Assembly: GCA_030770535.1 (NCBI GenBank)
Contig: JASVEC010000030.1
Span: 310,001-374,000 of the forward strand
Length of the DNA stretch: 64,000 bases
Direction of reading: 5' to 3'
DNA from: Batkoa obscura
Lineage: Eukaryota; Entomophthoromycota; Entomophthoromycetes; Entomophthorales; Batkoaceae
Positions 34,959-46,880 of this stretch are shown here, piece after piece. Positions within the stretch are counted from its first letter, which is position 1, and every line of letters begins with the position of its first letter. Below the pieces are notes generated by a model. The model did not search any database and was not told the DNA's origin. It saw only the letters and a program-made list of their open reading frames with translations. The position numbers and the translations under genes are program-made.

Positions 34959-36768
34959 ATGAGTGATAGTATTAAACAAGCCATCGAATCAGGGGTTGGA
35001 GCCGTGACTTCTAAATTACAAGATATTGGAATTTTAGGTGACTCAATTCCAGTAGAACAAAAAATTACTCCATGGGAAGTGGAAGGTGAAGTTGATTCAG
35101 AAGGTAATAAAAAGGCTGTTGATTATACTAAATTAATTCAACAATTTGGTACCAAGTCAATTACCGAAGATTTATTAAAAAGATTTGAAACTTTAACTGG
35201 TCATAAGCCTCATATATTTTTGAGAAGAGGTTTATTTTTTTCTCATAGGTTAGTAAAGAAGAAGAAAAGCCATAAAAAGAGATGTTAAATAACTTATTTT
35301 TATAGGGAGTTAGATAAAATCCTTGATAGATTTGAAAAAAAGAAACCGTTTTATTTATATACTGGTAGAGGTCCAAGTTCAGATTCTATGCATTTAGGTC
35401 ATATGGTGCCATTTGTTTTTTGCAAGTAAGAGAAAAGCAAAATAATAAAAAAAGAAATATTTTTTAATATAATAATAATAATAATTTTTTATTTTAGATG
35501 GTTACAAGAAGTATTCAATGTGCCAATAGTGATTCAATTAACTGATGATGAAAAGTTTTTATTTAAGACTAATTTAACTTTAGAACAATGTAATAAGTTT
35601 TCATATGAAAATGCTAAAGATATTATTGCAGTTGGGTTTAATCCAGACAAAACCTTTATCTTTTCAAATATTGATTACGTTGGGTAAATTTTCTAATTTG
35701 ATTTTAATAACTAAATTTTATATCATTTTTAGTGGTGCCTTTTATCGTAATGTATTAAGAATCTCAAGATTAATTACTCATAACCAATCAAAAGCTACTT
35801 TCGGTTTTACTGATTCGTAAGCTTATTGTTTTTATTGATTTATTAATCATTTTATTAATATATATAAATATTAGTGATTGCGTTGGTAAATATCATTTTG
35901 TATCAATTCAAGCAGCTCCTTCATTTTCCAATTCTTTTCCACATATCTTTGGTACTAAATCTGATATCCCATGTTTAATTCCTTGTGCTATTGATCAAGT
36001 AAGTTTATTCTTGTATTATTATTATTTATATTGATATTGTTTATTTATTTAATTTGTTATAGGATCCTTATTTCAGATTAACTAGAGATGTAGCTCAACG
36101 GTTAAAATATCCAAAACCAAGTTTAATTCATGCCAAATTTTTCCCAGCTCTTCAAGTAAGTTAAAATATTTTCATTAAAATACTTCATATTTAATTTAAT
36201 TTAGGGACCACATACTAAAATGAGTGCTTCGGATGATAATTCAGCTATTTTTATGAATGATACACCAAGTAGAATTAAAAATAAGGTAAAGTTGATTTAT
36301 TGTATAATGTAACTAAATAATGATAATTAACGTATTAATATTAATAATATAATAGATTAATAGATATGCTTTCTCTGGAGGAGGTGCTACTATTGAAGAT
36401 CATCAAAGAGATGGTGGTAATCCGGATGTGGATGTTTCTTATCAATACCTTTCTTTCTTTTTAGAAGATGATGAAGAACTTGAATCTATTGCTAAGGTGA
36501 GCTTTTTTAAGTATTTAATAATAATTTAATAATTGTTTTTATATGAAATTAGCAATATCGTGCAGGTACTTTAACTACCGGAGCATTAAAACAAAAGACA
36601 ATTGGATTACTTCAAGAATTTGTTGCTAATTTTCAAAAGGTAATTTCAAAGTATGCTTTTGTTATAAGTTCTAGTTTATTGATCATTGTTTTTTATTAGC
36701 GTCGTTCTGAAATTACTGATGAAGTATTAAACAGATTCATGGATTCAAATACCAAAATGGAATTATAA
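34959..36768 (+). CDS. WRS1: cytosolic tryptophanyl-tRNA synthetase, 424 aa, ten exons
   Basis: Exons 34959-35248, 35306-35425, 35498-35683, 35733-35816, 35875-35998, 36063-36155, 36205-36285, 36356-36496, 36553-36639 and 36700-36768 sum to 425 codons. The class I signature is [20 protein letters not shown] (HIGH-like, eukaryotic TrpRS form), followed by [28 protein letters not shown] and the KMSAS loop ([19 protein letters not shown]). [18 protein letters not shown] is typical of the eukaryal/archaeal enzyme. It charges tRNA-Trp in the cytosol. The N-terminal ~60 residues resemble other fungal cytosolic enzymes. One intron starts GTTAGT; all others start GTAAN or GTGAG. Confidence 0.95.
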
Positions 36769-36848
36769 TTAATTATAATATAATAATAAAATTTTAGTTT
36801 AAAAAAAATCGGATTGTTTTATTTTTTACTTTATTGTTATTTTAAATA

Positions 36849-38723
36849 TTATAAAAACCCAGTCAAATACTCAACCATTTGAAAATGAAAGTCAGTTTTA
36901 AGTGCTACTTCAGCTATATGATCCTCATTAATATAAGCTAATGATTTTTTTAATGTTCTTTTAAATCTAAGTAAATATAAAATAAACATACAGTTAATAA
37001 ATCATAATTAACATAACAAATAGAATCCACTTACTTTAAAAGTAAAATTAAAGCTAAATAATAAGCTTCCTTATTATTTAAATAAGAATATTCTTTTCTA
37101 AATATATTTAGAGTATTGATCCAACATAATATATCTTGAATTAAATTTAAATTCAATTGAAACTCAATTTGAATTCTTTTCCATCTAAAAAAAGTTTATA
37201 TTAATAAACCGTTCTTGAAACCCATAATTTTCATTCCTTATAAAAAAATACAAAAAAAACACATACTGTTCTACCATCATTTTAGCCAATATCTCTCTCC
37301 TGATTAATACATTTTCATCATTCGTTGGATAACTCTCATCAAATTCAAATGTTATATTGTTTTCTTCACTTAATTTTAAATCTTCAAAATATTGTTTACT
37401 TAATGAAGTTATTGAACTTTCAATTAATAAATAAATTTTTCCAAATGGCCGCAACTTAGGTTTTTCTTTAGGATATTCGGGTTCTAGAAACCAATCGGCA
37501 TCTTCTTCTTCTTCTTCTTCTTCTTCTTCTTCTTCTTCTTCTTCTTCTTCATTATTTTCATTATTTTCATTATTTTCATTATTTTCATTATTTTTGTTAT
37601 TTTTGTTATCTACTTCCTCTGCCTTTATGCTATTGATCTTTGATTGTTTTTGTTTTATTTCTAATTTTACCTTATTTTCTTTATCCATCTATAGAAAATA
37701 TATAACTATTAATATATAAAATACAAAATCAAATTTACTTTGTCTTTTATCTTTTCTTTTTCCTCTTCTTTTTCCTCTTTCACTTTCTTATTCTTTAAAC
37801 TCAATAACTTGTTGTCTTTATCATTATCCCCCTTTCCTTTTACTTTCACTTGATAACCTTCAATAGCATCAAACCCCTCTTTACCAACCTCAAACTTAAT
37901 ATCTTTAAAATTGATTTCTCCTTTATCAATTATCTTTAACTCCAATGGTTTATTATTTGATTTTAGATTAAAATTTATTCCATTTAACATGTTATTTATA
38001 TATGTTTTTTTAAATCGATTGTCCGAGATTAATGTTGGCTTAACATTTTTATTGGCTCTAAATAATAAACTAAGTTAAAGAGTGTTCTATATTTGAATTA
38101 TATAACTAAGTTACATATATTCTTTTACGGTAATACCTAGTGGAATGATTTCAATTATTGGCCATCTAAAACAAAAAAAGAAGCATTAATATCTATTTAG
38201 TAGAGCCTTAATCTTCTTTTCTTTCAACTTACTTTTTAAAATTTCTCATATAAATGGGTTCACTTGTCAATTGTGCTTCAAAATATTTATTCGCCCCATA
38301 ACAGATATTAGAACAATAAGGTACCAGTGGCGTGGTATCATAAAACTTGAGTTTCTTTCCAGAAATCTTGATTTTTTCTGATTGTTCTTTAGGTGCATTA
38401 GAACATAATGGATAACCGCAATAATTGGTTGTATTGCGTTCTATTATTACTTCCAAAAAATCAGCGGGAGTGAGGTATTTGGACTAAAAGAAAAAAGTTA
38501 GTATTTGATGGGATTGTTAATGGCTTATTGAAATGATATCGGAATATGGGAATATTACCGATTCTGTTAATATTTGTTCGGTTACTTTGGGAAACTGGTA
38601 TAGTTTTTGTTGCCATAAAGCTGTTAATTTTTCATATTTGGTTCGGTTTAATACATTTTGATGAAAGATTAATTCCTTTGGTTCGTATTTTTTAGATTCT
38701 CCTTTTTTATTGTCTGTTTGCAT
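36849..38723 (-). CDS. RTR1: RTR1/RPAP2-type RNA polymerase II CTD phosphatase
   Basis: Exons include 38723-38559 and 38483-38233, then a short exon with WPIIEIIPLGITVKEY, then exons across 38060-36849. The zinc-binding core is NYCGYPLCSN and VPYCSNICYGANKYFEAQL, with the family's QLTSEPIYMR ending. Rtr1/RPAP2 binds RNA polymerase II, acts on phospho-Ser5/Tyr1 of the CTD and helps nuclear import. The middle exon holds a poly-(Asn-Glu) run followed by about 16 Glu (GAA repeat at 37502-37549) just before DADWFLEPEYP. The C-terminus ends MVEYLTGFL at 36849. It converges on the tryptophanyl-tRNA synthetase with only about 80 bp between stops. The internal splice sites of the middle exons are less certain. 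Confidence 0.82.
37502..37549. repeat. GAA/TTC trinucleotide repeat in RTR1
   Basis: A perfect TTC run of about 16 units on the plus strand encodes poly-Glu. Next to it is an ATTATTTTC-type repeat encoding (Asn-Glu-Asn). Both are likely length-variable. Confidence 0.9.
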
Positions 38724-38814
38724 TCTAAATTTTAAAAAATAGAAAAGTAAAAAATCGCAGTTTGCCTTTTTTTATTTCTTTAATCCTTTTTCCAACTTTT
38801 TAAAAAGAGAAAAA
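38724..38814. promoter_or_regulatory. 91-bp bidirectional promoter, RTR1 / RPC34
   Basis: Only 91 bp separate the divergent start codons. The sequence is T-rich on the plus strand with one GC-richer patch (CGCAGTTTGCC). Both genes serve RNA polymerases, so shared control is plausible but inferred. Confidence 0.5.
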
Positions 38815-40083
38815 ATGAGTTTCACAGAATCAGAAGCAACAGAGCAAGCGACTTTAGCCCAAGAAAAATTTCAATTTGGAGAACTTGAAATGAATGTATT
38901 AAAATTAGTTTATTTAACAAAAGATGGTATTAATAATTCAACTTTACAAAAAAAAATGAATGGAATAGAACCTAATCTTATTGTTAATGCTGTCAATAAC
39001 TTATCTTCTTTTGGTTTATTGGACTTTTTTATGGTAGATGGACAGATGGCATTTAATGGGGTTCCTATAACTAGTTTGGAAAAGTAAGTCTCTTTTTTAG
39101 TTAATGAAATTTAAAGTGAATGGAGATTTTTTTGACTTTTAGATTAGATGAACTTAATGAAGAAGAAAAAAGAATTTATAAGACAGTTGAAGATTCTCAA
39201 AATGAAGGTAAAGACTTAAAATAAACTAGTAATTTAAGTATTTAAACTATCTGTAGGTATTTGGATCAAAACATTAAAATCAAAAACTGGGTTACATCAA
39301 AATGTAGTTACTCGATGTATCAAAGTATTAGAAAATAAGAATTTAATTAAAGCAGTCAAATCTATCAATAATCCAACTCGAAAAGTATATATGTTATGGG
39401 ATAAAAATCCAAGCATAGAAATGACTGGAGGGCCATGGTATACAGATCAAAATTTAGATGAACAATTTGTACAATTATTATATGAACATATCTTTAAATT
39501 TATTACTCATTTAAGTTTTCCTCGCCAGATACCTGAAGCTTCAGGATTAGGCGCTTGTTTTGATAGTGGTTATACAATGTACCCAACTGCCACTAATATT
39601 TATAATTATATTGCTACATCTCAAATTTCAAGACAAAAATTAACATTAGATGATATTAGAGAAATTTTAAATTTACTTGTTTTCGATGGTAAAATTATCA
39701 AATTTATGAGCGATTTTGTACCAAGACCAGGGTTTATTAATCAATATCAAGGTCAACAAAATAATCATAATAAAAATAAGGATAAAGATGAAGATGAAGA
39801 TAAAGAAGAATTTCAAACCGAATTCAATAATGATGCTTATGATTGGCAATATAAAGCAGTGTTTTCAGGTGTTTTTGAAAAGGATCGAAATAATACTAAT
39901 GCTTTAACAGATATCCCGTGTGGTACTTGCCCAGTAAGTTAGAGTTAAAATTTATTCTTTAATTTCTTAAAATAATCAATATTGTTTCTCATTGTTTTTT
40001 TATAGGTTTATAATCAATGTCATCCAAATGGTCAAATTAATCCCAATACTTGTGAATATCTTAAAGATTGGTTGGATTTTTAA
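38815..40083 (+). CDS. RPC34: RNA polymerase III subunit RPC34/RPC6, 362 aa
   Basis: Exons 38815-39083, 39143-39207, 39257-39933 and 40006-40083, in phase. Three winged-helix segments are present: ELEMNVLKLVYLTKDGINNS; LKSKTGLHQNVVTRCIKVLE with NKNLIKAVKSI; and LTLDDIREILNLLVFDGKI. The C-terminus IPCGTCPVYNQCHPNGQINP then NTCEYLKDWL is the conserved Cys motif of Rpc34/RPC39, reported to hold an Fe-S cluster. It is part of the Pol III heterotrimer that opens the promoter with TFIIIB. An Asn/Lys/Asp/Glu-rich insert (residues ~290-315) is probably a lineage-specific loop. Confidence 0.93.
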
Positions 40084-41286
40084 GAATTGGGAAGACATTG
40101 AAGGGATAACAGTTATAGATCAATTTGCTAAAATAATAAATAAAAAAAGTTTTATAGTATAAAATAGATGCTAAATTGTATTAAAAATAAATAAGAAGTT
40201 TATATCATGCTTGTAAAAGATAATCTTCAATAATTTTTAGATATACTAATAATATTAAAGTGGTAATCAACAGACATTTATTTAATCTCAGCTATGTCTA
40301 AATTATATCTAAAAAATTTAGTGCATTATTTTTAGAGTTTTAAATTTTGGTAATAGCAGTATCTTATATATAAACTACAAGGACTTTGAGATCATTAAAC
40401 CTGACGACGTACTATTGATAAGTTGACGCGAAGTAGGTCAAAATAAATCCAGTGTTTGACTAATGGCAATGAAAAGTTTCAAAGTCTTTGTAAACAGGTG
40501 TAAGGTAGATGATATATTTTAGACTAAGTTAATTATATCAATGTAACTAATAAGCTTTAAAAGCATAGTTTACTTTTTTGGATAAATAAATTACTCTTAA
40601 TAAAGTGAGGTTCCAAAGGAACAGGTTTAATTACTCATGTACTTTCTATAAGTATAAAGTACATTACTTTGCTACATTCTATATACATACTTAATATATA
40701 CGTCATCAAAGTTAGTCATAACTTTGATATTGGCCTTCTTTACATTACTTTCTATAATACATTCCACCTTTATTAAATCCTTTCAACTATATCATCCGAC
40801 TTAATAAAGTAGACGATTTAATTAATAGTTCTGATAGATAAATTACAATAATTAATTTAATAGCTGATTTTAATGTAACTTATGAAAAAAAATCAAGAGC
40901 ATTTGTAAAGATAATGGATAAATTAATTAGCAGAAAAGAAGGATAAAAAGAACAATAAAAGATAACTTTATTTATAAATTCTAAATTTCGTTTTTGTTTA
41001 TTTATTAACATTATTAAATGAAAAAAAATACTATAAAATTAATCAGCTATTTTATCAGCTTTGTATTTTTTAAATTATAATATTCACAAAGGTTAAGCTT
41101 ATTTTTTTATTACACATCTATATTAATTGATTTTGTTTGTTTAAAAAGCTCAAATTTTTATTAAACAGTGTATTTCTTCACATATCCGTCAATGAAACCT
41201 TTTAAAGTATTAAATGGGGCTAGTTCTTAACAAATTATCTAGTTATTTTATATTCATTTCGCTAGCTCTCATTTAAATTGATATTT

Positions 41287-41385
41287 GGGGATGTATTTTT
41301 GTGTTTAAGAATTTTGTTAGCAAATTTTCCGCTTAGATAGCGCTTAAAAAATGGAAGAAATAATGAAGTTAAAAAAGACACTCCC
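41287..41385 (+). mobile_element. MITE, GGGG-TGT family, well preserved
   Basis: GGGGATGT at the start, ACACTCCC at the end, with the TAGCGCTTA palindrome. Flanks ATTT and ATAT differ in one base. Confidence 0.88.
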
Positions 41386-41652
41386 ATATAATTGCTGTAA
41401 AATTTTAAATTCATTATATTAAATTAAATCAAATATTAAATTTTGAGTAAAAAATAGGCTTAATTTACATTTTATTTTTGAAAAAATTATAGTTAAACTT
41501 TATATTATTAACATATTTATTTGTATCAAAATTATCTACTTTCAATCACTTTGTATTAACTTTTTAGTTATTTGATCACCGACTGTTTAGTCATTGAGTT
41601 ATTATCATTTGCTATAATAAATCAAGTTAAAAAATAGAATCAATCAATATTT

Positions 41653-41749
41653 GAGGATGTATTTTTTTGTTTAAGAATTTTACTACAATCTTTTCACTCA
41701 AATAGCGCTTAAAAAATGGAAAAATAATGAAACTAAAAAAAACAGCCTC
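41653..41749 (+). mobile_element. MITE, same family, well preserved
   Basis: GAGGATGT to ACAGCCTC with CTCAAATAGCGCTTAAAAAA at the centre. Perfect ATTT duplication at 41649-41652 and 41750-41753. Confidence 0.9.
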
Positions 41750-42856
41750 ATTTTTTTGTTCTTGAAAAGTAATAGCTTGAAGCGTTTTATTAACTAAAAT
41801 AAAATATTAAATATTAAACTAAGTAAACTTTGGGAATAGTGTTATTCATAATATTTTCTTTGTGAGTGTAAAGTAGATTTGGATTCTTTTTATCTCCAGT
41901 AGAATTAGAGAGATAAAATAGCTTCAATTATTTCTTAATACCTTAAACAATTTCTGATTAAATGATAAGTGAAGTTGAATTAAAAGGTAGGATTGATGAT
42001 CTGGAGGGCTGGACTATATAGAAATGAGACTATTGTGTATAGTTTATAATCTCATTAGAAGGATTAAAGGTCTAGGTTAAAAACTCAACCTTTAAAATAA
42101 AGTAGAGGGCTACGTTAAAAGTCATATGAGATAACAGTTGATATTTTACTAATATTTTTCTAATTAAAAAAGTAGAAAATGGGGTATTTAGTTTTAATTT
42201 AGAGTATAAGTAAATTTATTTATAAAACAATAACCGCTTTTAGTGTACTTTTTATCTACAGTTTCAACCACAAGTTAATCACTTTGTATTTTGCATAACA
42301 AAATTAAAGAAAAAGGTAGATAAGTTAAGGAGTAAAAAGATATGCTTAATTCATCGTTCAAACTTAAAAACAAGTCTAATTCATTATGGCTTAACTTTAA
42401 TATATAAAACGATAACAAGTCTGACTCATTCGTAATATTTCAAGGATTAAAATTTGAACAAAAAATAAAAATAATAGTAAGCAAATAAAAAGATAACGTT
42501 GTTCTGCTTTATTAATGATATTAAGACAAATTAGCTAAAGATATTTATTTATTTGTTTATAGAATATCTAAAAAGAAAAAATAAAGTAATAAAACTACTC
42601 AACGATACTAATGTGTAGAACACATTAGGGATCTATAAAAAAATTAGTAAGAAAGTAGTAAAAATAGCTGATCTTTTTGATTTGATTTGATTTTATCAAA
42701 GCCAATTTTTTAGTTTTAGTTAAATTTAATTTTTTTGTAATTTGCTAAATAAAGTATTAGCTAATAAAAGAATGTTCTTGTATTGATTCAACTATTAAAG
42801 CAAATTCAAAACATTGGAATTTATTTATCTTAACATTTTGAGTTGAATTTCTACAA

Positions 42857-43695
42857 ATGGTACGTGTTTTTAATAAACCTGGACAACCAAAATTATATGG
42901 ATCAATAGATTATTTGATAAATTTTATGCCAGTCAATAAGTTACTCTTATCAAGCTATAAAGATATACAGACAATTTATCCAGATCAAAGTTTAGGAGCC
43001 TTTTTCTTTAAGAATTCTGTACAAATAATGGGCTATGAAGAATCACAACAAAGACAAAAGGATTTTAGATCTTCTTATTTTGCATGCGAGGACTCTATGA
43101 CTGAAGGTAAAAGTAGTATGTTTCGATTTTTCATATATAATGATAAAAATTATCACCTTGAGCAAGATTGGGATAGTAATACTTTAATAACAAATTTTCC
43201 AGGACTTTTGAGATATACAAACCATTTTTATCATGAAAATAAAATCAAAATAGTTAAATTTGGAGATGACTTTAAAATCCCTCAAGTAGATTATAATAAT
43301 GAAGAAATTAGTATAAAAGAAATTGATGAAAAAATAGGATGGAACTTATTTTGTGATGCTTTAAATTTAAAATTAGATTTTTACTATTTGAAAACAAAAA
43401 GTACATTAGAGTTATCTTTTATATCAATATGTAAGGATTTGATTGCTGTAAGGATTGAATATACACCTCTAATGATCATTTTATTAATACTAATATTAAA
43501 TTTGTCGATATGAAAATAATTGAAATTAGATTTAATGAGGACTGTGAGTTTTTATATACTCCGGAATTGTTTAAGTTTAAAAATGAAATATTTCCAGTTG
43601 TAATTTACTATCCCCATACATATACTGTTATGAGTTCTAACGCAAAAAATATAAATGATTATTTAATATCATCTATGTCTCATATATTCAAATAA
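42857..43695 (+). pseudogene. orphan family gene, copy 2, with one frameshift
   Basis: ATG 42857 opens MVRVFNKPGQPKLYGSIDYL and reads 200 codons through KTKSTLELSFISICKDLIAV. The frame then ends, and the family's C-terminal part (NIKFVDMKIIEIRFNEDCEF ... FPVVIYYPHTYTV) continues in another frame to 43695. The shift lies near 43455-43480, where copy 1 (9436-10251) is continuous. So each copy is broken once, at a different place. No known domain is recognised. Conserved His/Asp/Tyr-rich segments and the lack of signal or membrane segments suggest a soluble protein. Confidence 0.6.
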
Positions 43696-44808
43696 ATAAT
43701 AGCTATCACTAAACTATTTTTAAATTTTTATAAAAAAAATTGATTTATACAACGCTTTAATTATTACACAAATATATTATGTATGAATAATATACTATGA
43801 TGATATTAAAGTTAATTTTAGGAACCCTTTTGTAGAATGGGGGTATTAGAACATATTATTGTAAGGTGTATTTTAATAACAAATATAAAAATAAATACAT
43901 AAAGCTTAATTAGTCCTTTATGTTAATTTATTCTCTACAACTCGTTTAAATTAAAAGTATATCAAATCAAATTTATGTGGGGATATACTTTTGTATTTAA
44001 GAGTTTTACTAGCAATTTTCCACTCAAATAGTGCTTAAAAGATGGAAAAAGTAATGAAGCCAAAAAAACATCTTCATATAAGTTATTGTTCTTTCTTTGC
44101 ATAAACTATAATAAATGCTTTTGAACTCCACTCTTTTATCTTTGAGGCGACTAAACCTTCTTGTTCTCAATTGGATTTATCTCGGATCAACCTTTAACCT
44201 TTCCGCTAATTCTTAACAAAGGATACTGATTTGTAGACCATTTACATACATTATACAAAATTCTCTCTCAGGTCCACCTTGGCTCCTTCTTTCGCGCCAT
44301 TCTCTCTTCTTAGTGATTGTAAAGCTTTGAACCAATTTGAGTTTGCTTTAGTTTCTTAAGCTCTTTTTATATTCAAAGCTGATTGCTCTACTTTGAAATA
44401 TCCAAGATCTAGTTTAGTTGCTACATCCTCTACACACTTACCTATTTTCACCTCCTATCAATTTTTTTATTCCACAGTAGTAAAGGCACTTGGGTTTCAT
44501 TGGTTTCTTAAGATTTTGAGAAAAAGCTTTAACAAATGAAATACTATTAAAGTTAAATCCAAAGCTCGTGATTGTAAACTATTATATTATCGTGTTTATT
44601 TAAAAGTTATTCTCCGCTTTATTATCGAAAAACGCTGCAATTACCTATAAAAGCTAGCTCCTGATCAAGTTCCTAAGATTTGATTTATTCAAATAATCAA
44701 GAAAATATAAAAACTACTTTAAATCCTCTTAAACTTTTTAAATTTTTTTTAACTTTTACTTTTAAACTTTTTACTTAAAGGCTTATTTTAACTTTTAAAC
44801 TTCAAAAA
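43696..44808. other. intergenic with one MITE, upstream of the acetyltransferase gene
   Basis: Contains the MITE at 43979. 44120-44660 is less AT-rich and C/T-rich, but no gene is readable. Repeated AACTTTTAAACTTTTTA units lie just before 44809. Confidence 0.5.
43979..44075 (+). mobile_element. MITE, same family
   Basis: GGGGATATAC ... GAAGCCAAAAAAACATCTTC. Flanks ATGT and ATAT differ by one base. Confidence 0.85.
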
Positions 44809-45894
44809 ATGACAAAACCTGGAGAATTTTACGAATATGATACATCAGTAGAGCCATTAGCATATACCAAAGAGCAAGTGTTTCAATATTTGAATAGAAT
44901 CCAATATTTCAACGAAGGAGAGGAGCAAGCATTGCCTGAATTGAGCTTACAAACTTTACAAAAGATACAAACTAGACACTTACATTCTATTCCATATGGA
45001 AACACTTCTTTCTTTTACTATAATGAACTTGATCAGAAAGATGAAAACCAAAATGCTCCAACAAATCCAAATAACTTATTAACAACTAAAGGAGCTAGCC
45101 TTCATCCTTTGGATATATTTAAAAAATTGGTTACAGAGGAAAGAGATGGCTATTGCTATGAGCATAATATTTTATTATCTCATATACTTACCAACTTGGG
45201 ATTCAATAACTATATAGTAGGTGCACGTACAGCTGACCAAGCTTTATTTATAAAAGAAAGGAAAGTTGTGATGACTGGACTAAGACACTGTGCCATTATT
45301 GCTGAATTAAATGATCAAAAATATTTGTTAGATGCTGGTTTTAGTTCAATTGGGAATTTTCAACCTGTTCCTGTCTTTGAGCAAGTTATTGAAGATCCAG
45401 AATGTGAACTTGTTCCTCTTCTAGATAATACTCATTTACAAGTAGTACGTAGATATCCACCAGGCCAAAATCATCTATCTGCTATGATCCCACCATTTTA
45501 CTTAGCTCGTACTTTAGTACCAGCCTATAAATTAGATGAAAGTTTAGTTGGAAAAGAAGAAGGAAAAGAGAACATTTGGTATCCACTCTTCTTTTTTACT
45601 TTTACTCCTTTTTTCCCTAAAGATATAGCACATATCAATTATTATTTAGTTATGGATCAAACAAGTACCTATAATGAGCATCTCATTATTAGAAAATATA
45701 TACAAGAACCTGAAGGTACTATGGCTAAAGTTTTTGATAACCAATTGAAACTTATTACCCTAGATGGAACAGTTAAAAGAATTCATTTAGGAGACGAGAA
45801 CGGTAGAAGGGAAGCACTCAAGAAATATTTTAATGTGGATTTATCGAGTCTTAAAGAGGTTATTCCTCCTTCCTTTGTTACTTTTGATACTTAA
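44809..45894 (+). CDS. arylamine N-acetyltransferase, 361 aa
   Basis: Single exon from ATG 44809. The catalytic triad is visible: C116 in EERDGYCYEHN, H160 in GLRHCAII and D175 in KYLLDAGF. The N-terminal helical part has RHLHSIPYGNTSFFYYNE, where NATs have the HL..IPFEN segment. NATs move acetyl (or other acyl) from acyl-CoA to aromatic amines and hydrazines through the cysteine thioester. At 361 aa it is longer than bacterial NATs (~275 aa) and within the fungal range. The lack of introns, unlike most neighbours, together with the patchy distribution of NAT in fungi, allows an origin by horizontal transfer; this is only inference. Confidence 0.88.
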   Translation: MTKPGEFYEYDTSVEPLAYTKEQVFQYLNRIQYFNEGEEQALPELSLQTLQKIQTRHLHSIPYGNTSFFYYNELDQKDENQNAPTNPNNLLTTKGASLHPLDIFKKLVTEERDGYCYEHNILLSHILTNLGFNNYIVGARTADQALFIKERKVVMTGLRHCAIIAELNDQKYLLDAGFSSIGNFQPVPVFEQVIEDPECELVPLLDNTHLQVVRRYPPGQNHLSAMIPPFYLARTLVPAYKLDESLVGKEEGKENIWYPLFFFTFTPFFPKDIAHINYYLVMDQTSTYNEHLIIRKYIQEPEGTMAKVFDNQLKLITLDGTVKRIHLGDENGRREALKKYFNVDLSSLKEVIPPSFVTFDT

Positions 45895-46880
45895 TAAAAA
45901 GCAATGTTAGATTTAAAAAAAGTTTATTGATATATCAATAATAATAAAGCTTTATGTGCTTTTATTAATAAAAAATGGTTGTTTATAATAAGCAATTAAG
46001 AATTTTAATACAAATGGAGTCTAAATTTCTCTTGCTTCTAAGTTGCTTTCTTATACATGGTTATTACAGCTCTGTAAAATATCAAATGGTAAAATATTTA
46101 TACATCCATATCATGAAAACTTTGTACATTTCTTTGGATTCTTACCATAGTAGTATTTGACAGCCATGTTTTTGCACTTCTCTGATGTGAATCTATATTG
46201 TATTTCACACATGATCAGAATTTGTTATTCAACCTATTAACTCATTTATCATTACTATACTCATTATCTTAATGTTAGATCCGAAGTTGGACTCAAGATA
46301 AAATAGGAAAGCAGTACGATAATTGTAAAATAAAACCTTGAACTAATTGCTTATTATATCAACTCATAGCTACAGAGTTTTTTTGCTTTTTTGGAATACT
46401 TTTAAGCAGTTATAAATAATATATTACTGAAAATCAGCTGTATACAACACAGTTTTTAAATTGTTTGAGATTAACAGTTGTATATCTTTACTATGAACAA
46501 AGAGTTTAAAAAAAGAGATAGTAACATAATAATTAAAAAACTAGAAAAAAATTAAAAAAGTAAATAGGCAATGATGTCGAAATATAACAATGCTTCAGAT
46601 ATAAGTGCTAATATAAAACTAGTTGCTTCTCAAATTTTACACTTAATATAAAACAAATGCAATAAGTCATTAGTGCTTTAGTAGATATGTAGGATAGTAT
46701 ATCGTTATTTTAAAATTTTGTAACTACCATTATCTCTAATATTTCGCAATAGCTTATACCCTAAAGATAACTAAAAATACATTTATCAGAATCAAAGCAC
46801 AGCAAACCTGTTTTTATTTAATTAATAAAGACAGATTATATGTTTTATAAGCTAATTTTATTTCAATATCTAATTACTAC
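45895..46880. other. intergenic between two converging genes, nothing seen
   Basis: About 1 kb of AT-rich DNA downstream of the acetyltransferase and of the first GH72 gene. AATAAA-like signals lie just after both stops. Confidence 0.5.

Larger units (their letters stand above)
40084..42856. other. 2.8 kb gene-free stretch with two MITEs
   Basis: Nothing coding is supported. MITEs at 41287 and 41653 are listed separately. A slightly less AT-rich pocket at about 40380-40450 (GACGACGTACTATTG) is unexplained. Confidence 0.55.
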
